64,000 nucleotides of DNA, from assembly GCA_964590515.1 (NCBI GenBank), contig CAZPZD010000007.1:1-64000 (forward strand). Direction: 5' to 3'. Position numbers and translations under genes: made by a program. Within the stretch, counting starts at the first letter, position 1; each line of letters opens with the position of its first letter. This DNA comes from JADFRG01 sp964590515 (GTDB lineage Bacteria > Chloroflexota > Anaerolineae > Anaerolineales > E44-bin32). The notes beneath the pieces are model-generated. The model made no database searches. It had not been told where the DNA came from and saw only the letters and a program-made list of their open reading frames with translations. Shown one piece after another: positions 14,769 to 22,830 of the stretch.

Positions 14769-17000
14769 ATGAAGGACCATCAAACCCAAACCCTCGGATT
14801 TCCCCGCATTGGTGGCGAGCGCCAGCTCAAGAAGGCGTTGGAAGCCTATTGGAGCCGGAAATCTCGGGCGGCCGAACTGCTGGAGACCTTCGCTCAGGTC
14901 CAGCAGGAGGGACTCGCCGCTCAGCGCAAGGCGGGAGTCAATTGGATCGGCATCGGCGACGCGACTTTGTACGACCACGTCCTTGATTGGACCTACCGCT
15001 TCGGGTTTATCCCAGAGCGTTTTCGTCGGTACGAAGGGCTTGACCGCTATTTTGCAATGGCCCGCGGAACGGAAGGCATCCCGCCGCTTGGCCTGACCAA
15101 GTGGTACGACACGAACTACCATTACCTGGTCCCGGAGATCGATCAGCTGGGCGGTCTCGAGGCGAACTTCTCCGACTACTTGGAGACCCTTGATCTCGGT
15201 CGGAAACTGCTGGGCGAGCGGGCGATTCCGATTGTGCTCGGCCCGGTGACCCTGCTCAGCCTGGCCCGCCTCGACCTCCCGATTGAGCAAGTCCTCGAGG
15301 CGCTGCTTCCGCTCTACCGGAAACTGCTCCAGGAGCTGGCCGCCCGGCAAGTTCCCGAGGTCCAACTTCACGAGCCGCAGCTGGTCGTCGGCGGAAGCCA
15401 GGAGCTCAAGCCGCTGTACCAGCGGGCCTATTCGGCGCTGGCGGAAACTCGGCTGCCGCTCAACCTGGTGACTTACTTCGACGACCTGGGGGCCGCCTAC
15501 CCGTGGGCCGTTCAGCTCCCGGTCTCCACCCTCACCCTGGACTTCACTCGGGGAGATAACCTGGCACTGATCCGCCAGCACGGTTGGCCAAAGGACAAAA
15601 CCCTCGGCGCCGGAGTGGTTGACGGCCGCAACATTTGGCGAATCCGGCCGGCCGACGTGACTCCGCTGGTCGAGGAGTTGGAGAAAGTCGCCGATCTGAG
15701 GATCAGCGCCTCGTGCTCGCTCCAGTTCGTACCCTATCGCGCTGACAGGGAAACCCATCTCGCGCCGCAGCTGCAGGCCGTGCTCTCCTTCGCAAACGAG
15801 AAGCTAAACGAACTCGCTAGCCTGGCTAGCAGCGGCGCGCAGCTTGAACCCGCCAGCCGGGCCTGGGATGATTTCGAATCCTCCGCCCTAGGCGAGCCGG
15901 GGGTGCGGGAGCGGCTGCAGGAACTGCGCTCTAACTCCTTCTCCCGCCAGACCCCCTATGCCGAACGAAGAGCAAAGCAGATTCACCTCCCTCCCTTCCC
16001 ATTGACCACCATTGGCTCCTTTCCACAGACCGCGGAAGTCCGGCGGCTGAGGAATCGGCTGAGTCGGGACGAGATCAGCGAGGAACAGTACCGAGCCGGG
16101 GTCGACGCCTGGATTGCCTACACGATTGGAGCTCAGGAGGGGCTGGGCCTCGACGTGTTGGTCCATGGGGAGTTCGAGCGATCCGATATGGTCGAGTTCT
16201 TCGCCGAGAAGCTGACCGGGTTCGCCTTCACCAAACACGGCTGGGTCCAGAGCTACGGAAACCGCTACGTGCGGCCTCCGATCATCTGGGGCGATGTGCG
16301 GCGCGGCTCACCAATGACCGTTCGCGAGTTTCAGAAAGCTCAATCCTTCACCCAAAAGCCGGTCAAGGGGATGCTGACCGGCCCGGTCACGATCCTGAAC
16401 TGGTCTTTTGTGCGCAGCGATATCCCGCGCAGTGAAGTTGCCTTTCAGCTCGCCCTGGCGTTGCGGGAAGAAATCAGCGACCTGGAGGCTGCCGGGGCGA
16501 AAGTGATCCAAGTGGACGAGCCGGCCCTGCGGGAGGGGCTGCCGCTCAAGCCGGAGCGCTGGGAGGAGTATCTGGGCTGGGCGGTGGATTCATTTCGCCT
16601 GGCAACCGGCGGCGCCCGAGATGAAACTCAGGTGCACACTCATATGTGCTACGCCGAATTTGGCGACATCATGCCGGCTATCGATCGCCTGAACGCGGAC
16701 GTCATTTTGATCGAGAATGCCCGAAGCGGGGACGAGACCCTGCAGGAATTGACCAGCTTCGGCTACTCCCGGGAGGTCGGACCCGGTGTCTACGATGTTC
16801 ACAGCTCCAACATTCCGGAGGTGGAGCAGGTCAAGGACAAACTGCGAATGTTTGCTAAACACTTCCGGCCGGAGCAAATCTGGGTCAATCCGGACTGCGG
16901 GTTGAAGACTCGCAGTTGGGAAGAAGTGCTTCCCTCCCTCGGCAACATCGTCGAGGCAGTGCGGCAGATTCGGGAAGAGGCTGGTGCCCAGGCCTCGTGA
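14769..17000 (+). CDS. metE: Cobalamin-independent methionine synthase
   Basis: A 743-residue MetE that methylates homocysteine from 5-methyl-THF(Glu)n. The N-terminal half starts TLGFPRIGGERQLKKALEAYW. The catalytic half holds the zinc ligands in HTHMCYAEFGDI (His, Cys) and NPDCGLKTRSWEE (Cys), with a preceding Glu, plus GMLTGPVTILNWSFVR and QVDEPALREGLPL. I use ATG 14767+2 (14769) behind GGAAAGG rather than the upstream TTG, which would place coding sequence next to the terminator. Regulated by the SAM-I riboswitch upstream. Confidence 0.97.
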   Translation: MKDHQTQTLGFPRIGGERQLKKALEAYWSRKSRAAELLETFAQVQQEGLAAQRKAGVNWIGIGDATLYDHVLDWTYRFGFIPERFRRYEGLDRYFAMARGTEGIPPLGLTKWYDTNYHYLVPEIDQLGGLEANFSDYLETLDLGRKLLGERAIPIVLGPVTLLSLARLDLPIEQVLEALLPLYRKLLQELAARQVPEVQLHEPQLVVGGSQELKPLYQRAYSALAETRLPLNLVTYFDDLGAAYPWAVQLPVSTLTLDFTRGDNLALIRQHGWPKDKTLGAGVVDGRNIWRIRPADVTPLVEELEKVADLRISASCSLQFVPYRADRETHLAPQLQAVLSFANEKLNELASLASSGAQLEPASRAWDDFESSALGEPGVRERLQELRSNSFSRQTPYAERRAKQIHLPPFPLTTIGSFPQTAEVRRLRNRLSRDEISEEQYRAGVDAWIAYTIGAQEGLGLDVLVHGEFERSDMVEFFAEKLTGFAFTKHGWVQSYGNRYVRPPIIWGDVRRGSPMTVREFQKAQSFTQKPVKGMLTGPVTILNWSFVRSDIPRSEVAFQLALALREEISDLEAAGAKVIQVDEPALREGLPLKPERWEEYLGWAVDSFRLATGGARDETQVHTHMCYAEFGDIMPAIDRLNADVILIENARSGDETLQELTSFGYSREVGPGVYDVHSSNIPEVEQVKDKLRMFAKHFRPEQIWVNPDCGLKTRSWEEVLPSLGNIVEAVRQIREEAGAQAS

Positions 17001-17010
17001 GCCCGGCTCG

Positions 17011-18897
17011 ATGAGTTCTCCCAATCGATTCAACACCTGGCTGGCGAGCGGCAGGCCCATCCTGGTCGACGGGGCCATGGGCACGATGCTGCATGCCCGT
17101 GGGGTTCCCTTCGACATCTGCTTCGATGAGCTGAACCTCAGCCAGCCCGAGCTGCTCCTGTCCATCCACCGCGCCTATCTCGAGGCTGGTGCCCAGATCA
17201 TCGAGACCAACAGCTTCGGGGCCAACCGACACAAGTTGGCGGGCCACGGGTGGGGTGATCAGGTGGTTGAAATCAACGCGGCCGCGGTCACGCTGGCCCG
17301 CCGGGCGATCGAGGAGACCGGCCGCGAAGCGCTAATTGCCGGCAGTGTGGGCCCGCTCGGCGTGCGGCTGGCACCGTTCGGACGAGTGCAGCCCGAGCAG
17401 GCCTACGAGGCGTACCGCGAACAGATCGCGGCCCTGCTGGAGGCCGGCGCGGATCTGATTGTGCTCGAGACCCAGAGTGACCTGCATGAGTTGCGGGAGG
17501 GGATCCGGGCCGCCAAGGACACCGGCGGACTGCCGGTCATCGGGTCGGTGACCTTCACCCGCGACGATCGAACGCTGCTGGGGGACACCGCGGCCCAAGC
17601 TGCCCGAACGATCGCCGAGGCAGGGGCGGACGTCATCGGGGCCAACTGCTCCGGCGGCCCCGCCCAACTGCTGCGGGTACTGCAGGCGATGCGCCGGGCC
17701 GTCCCCGGTGCGAAATTCTCGGTGATGCCCAACGCCGGATGGCCAGAGCAAATCGGAGGCCGGATCATGTACCCGGCCTCGGCGGATTACTTCGCCGAGC
17801 ATGCCCTGGCCTTCCATCAGGCCGGGGCCGCCCTGATCGGTGGATGCTGCGGAACGACCCCCGAACATATCGCCGCGATGGCGTCGGCGCTGCAGGATCC
17901 GCAGCTCCGGGCCGCCGCTTCCCCGCTGATCCAGCTGAGCAGCGAAACCGACGAACACCAGCTCGGGCCGCAGACTCCCACCGAACTTAGCTCGCGCCTG
18001 GCCTCCGGGAAGTTTGTCATCTCAGTCGAGGTCAACCCTCCCCGGGGTCTGTCGGTTCACAAGGTGCTGGCGGGCGCTCATATGCTGGCCGAGGCCGGTG
18101 CGGACGTGATCAACGTGGCCGACAGCCCGATGGCCCGACTGCGGATGAGCCCCTGGGCAGTCTGCCAGCTGATTCAGAGCCAAGTTGGCCTGGAAACTGC
18201 ACTGCACTTTCCGACTCGCGGCCGCAATCTGCTGCGGGTGCAGGGAGATCTGCTGGCGGCGCATGCCACCGGCGTGCGGAACGTCTTCGTAGTCATGGGC
18301 GATCCGACCTCCATTGGCGACTATCCGGAGGCGACTGACAATTACGACGTGGTTCCTTCCGGCTTGATTCGGCTGATCAAACACGGATTCAATCTCGGAC
18401 TGGATCACCATGGAACTGAGATCGGAGAGGCCACCTCCTTCTTCGTCGGCTGCGCCCTCAACCCGAGTGCCAAGGATATCGAGCGGGAGGTGAGAGTGCT
18501 CAACCGCAAGGTCGAGGCCGGGGCGGATTTCGTACTTACCCAGCCGGTGTTCGATCCCCGTCGGGTGAAGCGGACCCTCAAGGCCTACGAGGCTGGCTTC
18601 GGCCCCCTGCCGATTCCGGTGCTGGTCGGGGTGCTGCCGCTCTATGGCTCACGCCATGCATCCTTCCTGCACAATGAGGTCCCCGGAATTTCCATCCCGC
18701 AAGACATTCGGAAGCGGATCAACTCGGCCGGGGAGCAGGCGCCTCAAGCAGGGATCGCGATCGCGGTCGAGATCCTACAGCAGTTGATCGGCATCTCGCA
18801 GGGTGCTTACCTCATGCCGCCCTTCGGGCGGTATGATATGGCGGCCGAGATCATCGAGACGATGGCCGAACGGGTGCCCGCAGCGAGGACAGCCTGA
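17011..18897 (+). CDS. Homocysteine S-methyltransferase / methylene-THF reductase fusion
   Basis: A 628-residue two-domain protein like Bacillus YitJ. Residues about 5-300 form a homocysteine methyltransferase (MetH N-terminal type): LVDGAMGTMLHARG, ETNSFGANRHKL and the zinc cysteines in GANCSGGP and GGCCGTTPEHI. Residues about 325-625 form a MetF-type 5,10-methylene-THF reductase: FVISVEVNPPRG, DVINVADSP, VFVVMGDP and FVLTQPVFDPR. The fusion can supply 5-methyl-THF to MetE and methylate homocysteine. It lies 10 nt after metE and is probably co-transcribed under the S-box. The ATG has no clear Shine-Dalgarno; coupling to metE is likely. Confidence 0.93.
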   Translation: MSSPNRFNTWLASGRPILVDGAMGTMLHARGVPFDICFDELNLSQPELLLSIHRAYLEAGAQIIETNSFGANRHKLAGHGWGDQVVEINAAAVTLARRAIEETGREALIAGSVGPLGVRLAPFGRVQPEQAYEAYREQIAALLEAGADLIVLETQSDLHELREGIRAAKDTGGLPVIGSVTFTRDDRTLLGDTAAQAARTIAEAGADVIGANCSGGPAQLLRVLQAMRRAVPGAKFSVMPNAGWPEQIGGRIMYPASADYFAEHALAFHQAGAALIGGCCGTTPEHIAAMASALQDPQLRAAASPLIQLSSETDEHQLGPQTPTELSSRLASGKFVISVEVNPPRGLSVHKVLAGAHMLAEAGADVINVADSPMARLRMSPWAVCQLIQSQVGLETALHFPTRGRNLLRVQGDLLAAHATGVRNVFVVMGDPTSIGDYPEATDNYDVVPSGLIRLIKHGFNLGLDHHGTEIGEATSFFVGCALNPSAKDIEREVRVLNRKVEAGADFVLTQPVFDPRRVKRTLKAYEAGFGPLPIPVLVGVLPLYGSRHASFLHNEVPGISIPQDIRKRINSAGEQAPQAGIAIAVEILQQLIGISQGAYLMPPFGRYDMAAEIIETMAERVPAARTA

Positions 18898-18928
18898 TGC
18901 TGGTAAAAGAGATCCCCATGAAGGTGGC

Positions 18929-19279
18929 ATGAGCGAACTCGCCGGACGGGAGCTGCGACCTCCCCGGGGTGGCGGAGTGGAGCCATTGAAGGGTGCCGAA
19001 CTGCAGCTATTCCAGGAGAAGCTCGGGACCGAGTGGCAGGTGATCGACGAGCGACACCTGGAGAAACAATACCGGTTCCGCAACTTCAAAGAGGCGCTCG
19101 ATTTCGTGAACCGAGTGGGGGAGCTGGCCGAGTCGGTCGACCATCACCCCGACCTCTGCCTGGGCTGGGGCAAGGCCACCATCACGATCTGGACCCACAG
19201 CATCGGGGGTCTCTCCGAGGCGGACTTTGTGTTCGCCGCTCGGGCGGATCGGCTGGTTGCCGGCCCGCCGTCGAACTAG
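18929..19279 (+). CDS. phhB: 4a-hydroxytetrahydrobiopterin dehydratase
   Basis: A 116-residue pterin-4a-carbinolamine dehydratase (PF01329). The catalytic block is VDHHPDLCLGWGKATITIWTHSIGGLSEADFVFAARAD, split here as HHPDLCLGWGKATITIWTHS then GGLSEADF. It has the paired histidines and the late His of the family. It normally recycles the pterin cofactor of aromatic amino acid hydroxylases. No such hydroxylase is in the window, and homologues are also linked to Moco or folate metabolism. It follows the metE operon by 31 nt. Its TAG overlaps the opposing CoA-transferase stop within the palindrome CTAG (19276-19279). Confidence 0.9.
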   Translation: MSELAGRELRPPRGGGVEPLKGAELQLFQEKLGTEWQVIDERHLEKQYRFRNFKEALDFVNRVGELAESVDHHPDLCLGWGKATITIWTHSIGGLSEADFVFAARADRLVAGPPSN

Positions 19280-20637
19280 CCGCCCGGTCGCTCCCGCAGT
19301 GCAATCTGGAAGTTGGCGCTGGTCCGGGCCCGAATCTCCTCGAGCGATGAACCGGGCATCACTTCGATCAGGGTCAGTTTTCCCGTGCTCCACTCGAACA
19401 CCCCAAGCTCTGTGATTAACAGGTCGACCGCCTGGGCCGCGGTCAGCGGCAGGTCGCATTGAGGCACGAGCTTCGGTCGCCCATCCTTGTCAGTGTGGGT
19501 CATTGTGATGATCAAGCGCTTGGCGCCTTCCGCCAGGTCCATCGCTCCGCCGACCCCGAGCAACGGCCGGCCGGGTGCGGCCCAATTCGCCAGGTTGGCC
19601 TGTTCGTCGACTTGCAGCCCGCCCATGACGGCCACGTCCACGTGACCGCCCCGGATCATGGCGAATGAGTCGGCACTGTCAAAATAGCTGCTCCCGGGCA
19701 GCGCGGTCACCGGAACCTTTCCGGCGTTGACCGGGTAATCCATTGCGCCTCCCTCGTCCGGGGAGGGGCCCACCCCTAGCATCCCATTCTCCGAATGCAA
19801 GGTCACACGATGTTCCGGGCGGATCAATTCGGCCACTAAGGTCGGCATCCCGACTCCCAGATTCACGATACTTCCCGGCCGCAGCTCGAGCAAGGCCCGC
19901 TGGGCAATCTTTAACCGCGCTCCGCCCACTCCCGTCGCGCGAGCGGAGACCGTACCCGAGGATCCCAGGTCTTCCGGTTTCGTGTGCACCTGCACGAGGT
20001 AGTCGACATAGCAGCCTGGGGTGTGGATCTGGTCGGGGTCCAGTTCGCCAAGCGGAACAATCTGTTCGACCTCGGCGATCACCAGATCGGCGGCGGTCGC
20101 CATGGTCTTGTTGAAGTTCTGTTCGGTCATTCTATAGACGAGGTTGCCCGCGGTATCCGCTTTCCAGGCATGGATTAAGGCGACCTCGGCCCGCAGCGCG
20201 GGGACGAAGGCATAGACTTTGCCGTTGATCAGTTTGGTTTCCGCCCCCTCCCCCAGGGACGTCCCGACCGCGGTCGGGGTGTAGAAGCCGCCTAGCCCCG
20301 CCCCGCCGGCCCGAATGGCCTCGACGAAAGATCCTTGAGGCAGCAGTTCGAGCTCGATCCGGCCGGTCTGGGCCGCCGACACCGCCTCCGGATTAGAAGT
20401 AAAGAATGAACCGATCGCCTTCTTGATCTGACCCTGCTCGAGCAGCAGTCCGCCCCCAATTCCGGGTTCTCCGATATTGTTGCTGATGTAAGTCAGATTC
20501 TTGGTCCCGGCATCAGCGAGCGCGGCCAGCAGGTGGACTGGATTTCCGGTCATTCCGAATCCACCCACCATCAGCCGGGCGCCATCCGGTACTCGCCGAG
20601 CGGCATCCTGCGGGGTAATCTGGGGAACGTGCTTCAC
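19276..20637 (-). CDS. Fused two-subunit 3-oxoacid CoA-transferase
   Basis: A 453-residue family I CoA-transferase with alpha (about 1-225) and beta (about 240-453) parts in one chain, like eukaryotic SCOT. The alpha part has LMVGGFGMTGNPVHLLAAL and ISNNIGEPGIGGGLLLEQGQ. The beta part has VNLGVGMPTLVAELI and the catalytic glutamate in LHSENGMLGVGP, then GGHVDVAVMGGLQVD. It probably transfers CoA between succinyl-CoA or acetyl-CoA and acetoacetate; the exact acyl specificity is not readable. GTG start, no Shine-Dalgarno, with a TAGAAT box 6 nt upstream. Confidence 0.92.
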   Translation of the reverse strand: MKHVPQITPQDAARRVPDGARLMVGGFGMTGNPVHLLAALADAGTKNLTYISNNIGEPGIGGGLLLEQGQIKKAIGSFFTSNPEAVSAAQTGRIELELLPQGSFVEAIRAGGAGLGGFYTPTAVGTSLGEGAETKLINGKVYAFVPALRAEVALIHAWKADTAGNLVYRMTEQNFNKTMATAADLVIAEVEQIVPLGELDPDQIHTPGCYVDYLVQVHTKPEDLGSSGTVSARATGVGGARLKIAQRALLELRPGSIVNLGVGMPTLVAELIRPEHRVTLHSENGMLGVGPSPDEGGAMDYPVNAGKVPVTALPGSSYFDSADSFAMIRGGHVDVAVMGGLQVDEQANLANWAAPGRPLLGVGGAMDLAEGAKRLIITMTHTDKDGRPKLVPQCDLPLTAAQAVDLLITELGVFEWSTGKLTLIEVMPGSSLEEIRARTSANFQIALRERPGG

Positions 20638-20643
20638 TCCAGC

Positions 20644-20649
20644 ATTCTA
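20644..20649 (-). promoter_or_regulatory. -10 box of a probable leaderless CoA-transferase promoter
   Basis: TAGAAT on the minus strand, then 6 nt, then the GTG start at 20637. This is the same geometry as rsmI and mobA. Confidence 0.55.
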
Positions 20650-20748
20650 ATTCCAGCTTAGCCGGCGACAAACCAGGGACGGGCGCTTTGCCGCCTGGCT
20701 CTGCCGGGTTGACCAAGGAACCCACGCGGCCCGGCTATTGCCGCCGCC

Positions 20749-20776
20749 TTGACTTCCTGTCCGCCCCGATTAGAAT
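20749..20776 (+). promoter_or_regulatory. metG: metG promoter
   Basis: -35 TTGACT (20749-20754), 16-nt spacer, -10 TAGAAT (20771-20776). Both boxes match the sigma-70 consensus in five and five of six positions. The transcript would start near 20783, giving a leader of about 214 nt before metG. Confidence 0.75.
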
Positions 20777-20782
20777 CGACGC

Positions 20783-20940
20783 TTAGCGAGGCATGAACTA
20801 ACCGTGGCAGGGTCTGTTATGGACATGCGCAGCGACCGGGCGCCGATGGGGCGAGGCCCATCGGCCGGGGAGTGGCGCGCCAACTGAGAGCGCAGCCCGC
20901 CCGCACCCACCGCCAGCCTCGGGCTGGCGTTTTGTTTTCC
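20783..20940 (+). ncRNA. Structured metG leader, possible T-box-like attenuator
   Basis: The leader holds a hairpin GATGGG/CCCATC, then an element GGGGAGTGGCGCGCC with a TGG-containing bulge between possible helices, then a strong terminator. This order (stem, TGGN bulge, terminator) recalls a T-box, and metG is a common T-box target. However, the 14-nt T-box core is a poor match, the bulge would read TGGC rather than TGGT as expected for tRNA-Met, and I could not fold a convincing Stem I. The TGGCG in the bulge could pair with CGCCA of the terminator as an antiterminator. Confidence 0.45.
20911..20938 (+). terminator. metG: Terminator in the metG leader
   Basis: CGCCAGCC (20911-20918), loop TCG, GGCTGGCG (20922-20929), then TTTTGTTTT. 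A textbook intrinsic terminator lying 59 nt before metG and downstream of its promoter, so it must be read through or switched. Confidence 0.88.
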
Positions 20941-20982
20941 GGCTCGGGGAATGCTCTTCCCCTCCGGAGCGAATCGAAGGAA

Positions 20983-21000
20983 ATGGGTGACAAACGATGA
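20983..21000 (+). CDS. Five-codon minigene (MGDKR) coupled to metG
   Basis: AAGGA directly precedes ATG GGT GAC AAA CGA TGA. The stop overlaps the metG ATG as ATGA (20997-21000). metG itself has no closer Shine-Dalgarno, so ribosomes may load at the minigene and reinitiate at metG. It is too short to judge as a product; a regulatory role is inference. Confidence 0.35.
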   Translation: MGDKR

Positions 21001-22778
21001 CTGAGCTCATCCACGTTTCGGTCGCCTGGCCCTATGCCAACGGGGACTTGCACGTCGGCCACCTGGCAGGTGCCTATCTGCCGGCGGACATCTTCGCCCG
21101 ATATCACCGCCTCAAGGGCAACCGGGTCTTGATGGTCTCTGGATCGGACTCGCATGGAACGCCGATCACGGTCGAGGCCGACAAGCGCGGCGTGCCGCCC
21201 CGCGAGTTGTTCGAGCATTACCACCGGCGCTTTCTGGAGACTCAGAAGGCGATCGGGATCAGCTACGACCTGTTCACCCATACCGACACCGAAAACCACC
21301 ACCGGATCGCCCAGGACTTCTTCCTACGCCTGCACGACTCCGGGCATCTTTACCGGGAGGTTCAACAACAGCTTTACTCCGAGTCCGAGGGTCGATTCCT
21401 TGCAGATCGCTACGTAGAGGGGACCTGCCCGATCTGCGGTTATGGGGAGGCGCGGGGCGACCAGTGCGACAACTGCGGCAACCTGCTGGATGCCCTGGAC
21501 CTGATCGATCCCCGCAGCCGGACCGACGGAACTAAACCCGTCGTGCGTGAGACGGAGCACTTCTTCCTCGACCTGCCGGCTTTCACCGATCGGTTGCTCA
21601 AGTATTTGGATCAACACGCCGGACATTGGAGGCCGACCGTCTACAACTTTGCCCGCCGGTACGTCGAGAGCGGCCTGTTGGGCCGGCCAGTGACCCGGGA
21701 CATCGAGTGGGGAATCCCGGTCCCATTGGAGGGGTGGGAGGAGAAGCGCCTATACGTGTGGCTCGAGGCGGTCATGGGTTACCTGACCGCGTCCATCGAG
21801 TGGGCCGAGAATACCGGCCAGCCGGAGGCCTGGAAGGACTGGTGGTACAACCCGACCGCCAAAGGCTATTGCTTCATCGGGAAGGACAACATCCCCTTCC
21901 ACACCTTGATCTGGCAGGCCGAGCTCCTGGGAATCGACCGGATCTATGAGGACGATGAGAACCGCCATTTGAACCTTCCGTACGACGTCCCGGCCAACGA
22001 ATTCATGAACGTCGAGGGCGCCCAGTTCAGTAAGAGCCGCAACTGGGCGGTCTGGTTGCCCGACATCTTGAAGCGCTTCGATCCAGACCCCATCCGGTAT
22101 TACGTCGCAGTCACCATGCCAGAGACCCGGGACAGCGAGTTCGCCTGGTCGGACTTCGTCAGCCGGAACAATGACGAATTGGTCGCCACCTGGGGGAATC
22201 TGGCGAATCGGGTCATTTCCTTCAGCTACAAACACTGGGCGGGGAAGATCCCCGAGCCGGGCGAGCTGCGAGGCCCCGACAAAGAACTGCTGCACATCGT
22301 GGAGTCCGGGTTTGAGACGGTCGGTCGTCAGATCGAAGCCGTTCATTTGCGAGCCGGGCTGGGAGAAGCGATGCGATTGGCCCGGGAGGTCAACGGCTAC
22401 CTGGATCGGTCTCCCTGGTTCAGGGTCATCGAGTCCGACCGGAACGCCGCGGCGACAACTGTGTACACAGCTTTGCGCGCCATCGATTCTCTGAAGGTGA
22501 TGCTGTCGCCCTTCCTACCGTTCAGCTCGCAGCAGCTGCATCGGGCACTGGGATACCCAGATGCTCTGTTCGGTGAGCAGCGGATTGTGACCTATAAAGA
22601 GCAGACCCGCAGCCACCAGGCCCTTGTGTACACAGCCGAGGGCGCGGTGGGGCGCTGGGAACCGAGCCACTTGCCCTCCGGCCAGCAGCTGGCAAAGCCG
22701 GCACCGCTTTACAAGAAGCTGGACGACGAGATTATCGAGGGCGAGCGGGCGCGGCTCGGAGCTGCCTCCGAAGACTGA
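20997..22778 (+). CDS. metG: Methionyl-tRNA synthetase
   Basis: A 593-residue class I aminoacyl-tRNA synthetase. Visible are the N-terminal VSVAWPYANGDLHVGHLAGAY (HIGH as HVGH), VSGSDSHGTPI, one zinc-knuckle pair CPIC...CDNC at about 143-162, FIGKDNIPFHTLIWQAELLG and the KMSKS loop as FSKSRNW (about 343). The C-terminal anticodon-binding helical domain follows. The EMAP-like tRNA-binding extension found in some MetRS is absent. A terminator-bearing leader and a minigene precede it. Confidence 0.96.
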   Translation: MTELIHVSVAWPYANGDLHVGHLAGAYLPADIFARYHRLKGNRVLMVSGSDSHGTPITVEADKRGVPPRELFEHYHRRFLETQKAIGISYDLFTHTDTENHHRIAQDFFLRLHDSGHLYREVQQQLYSESEGRFLADRYVEGTCPICGYGEARGDQCDNCGNLLDALDLIDPRSRTDGTKPVVRETEHFFLDLPAFTDRLLKYLDQHAGHWRPTVYNFARRYVESGLLGRPVTRDIEWGIPVPLEGWEEKRLYVWLEAVMGYLTASIEWAENTGQPEAWKDWWYNPTAKGYCFIGKDNIPFHTLIWQAELLGIDRIYEDDENRHLNLPYDVPANEFMNVEGAQFSKSRNWAVWLPDILKRFDPDPIRYYVAVTMPETRDSEFAWSDFVSRNNDELVATWGNLANRVISFSYKHWAGKIPEPGELRGPDKELLHIVESGFETVGRQIEAVHLRAGLGEAMRLAREVNGYLDRSPWFRVIESDRNAAATTVYTALRAIDSLKVMLSPFLPFSSQQLHRALGYPDALFGEQRIVTYKEQTRSHQALVYTAEGAVGRWEPSHLPSGQQLAKPAPLYKKLDDEIIEGERARLGAASED

Positions 22779-22830
22779 CCAACTTGCTCCTCGAGCCGCA
22801 CGTCTCCTCCTCACGCAGAAGCGTTGGGTA

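Noticed and set aside
14751..15758. A 335-codon minus-strand frame opposite metE
   Set aside because: Antisense shadow of metE, which is supported by zinc ligands and the riboswitch.
20783..20940. A definite T-box upstream of metG
   Set aside because: The T-box core matches poorly, the bulge base does not fit tRNA-Met, and Stem I with an ATG specifier could not be drawn. Kept only as a possibility.
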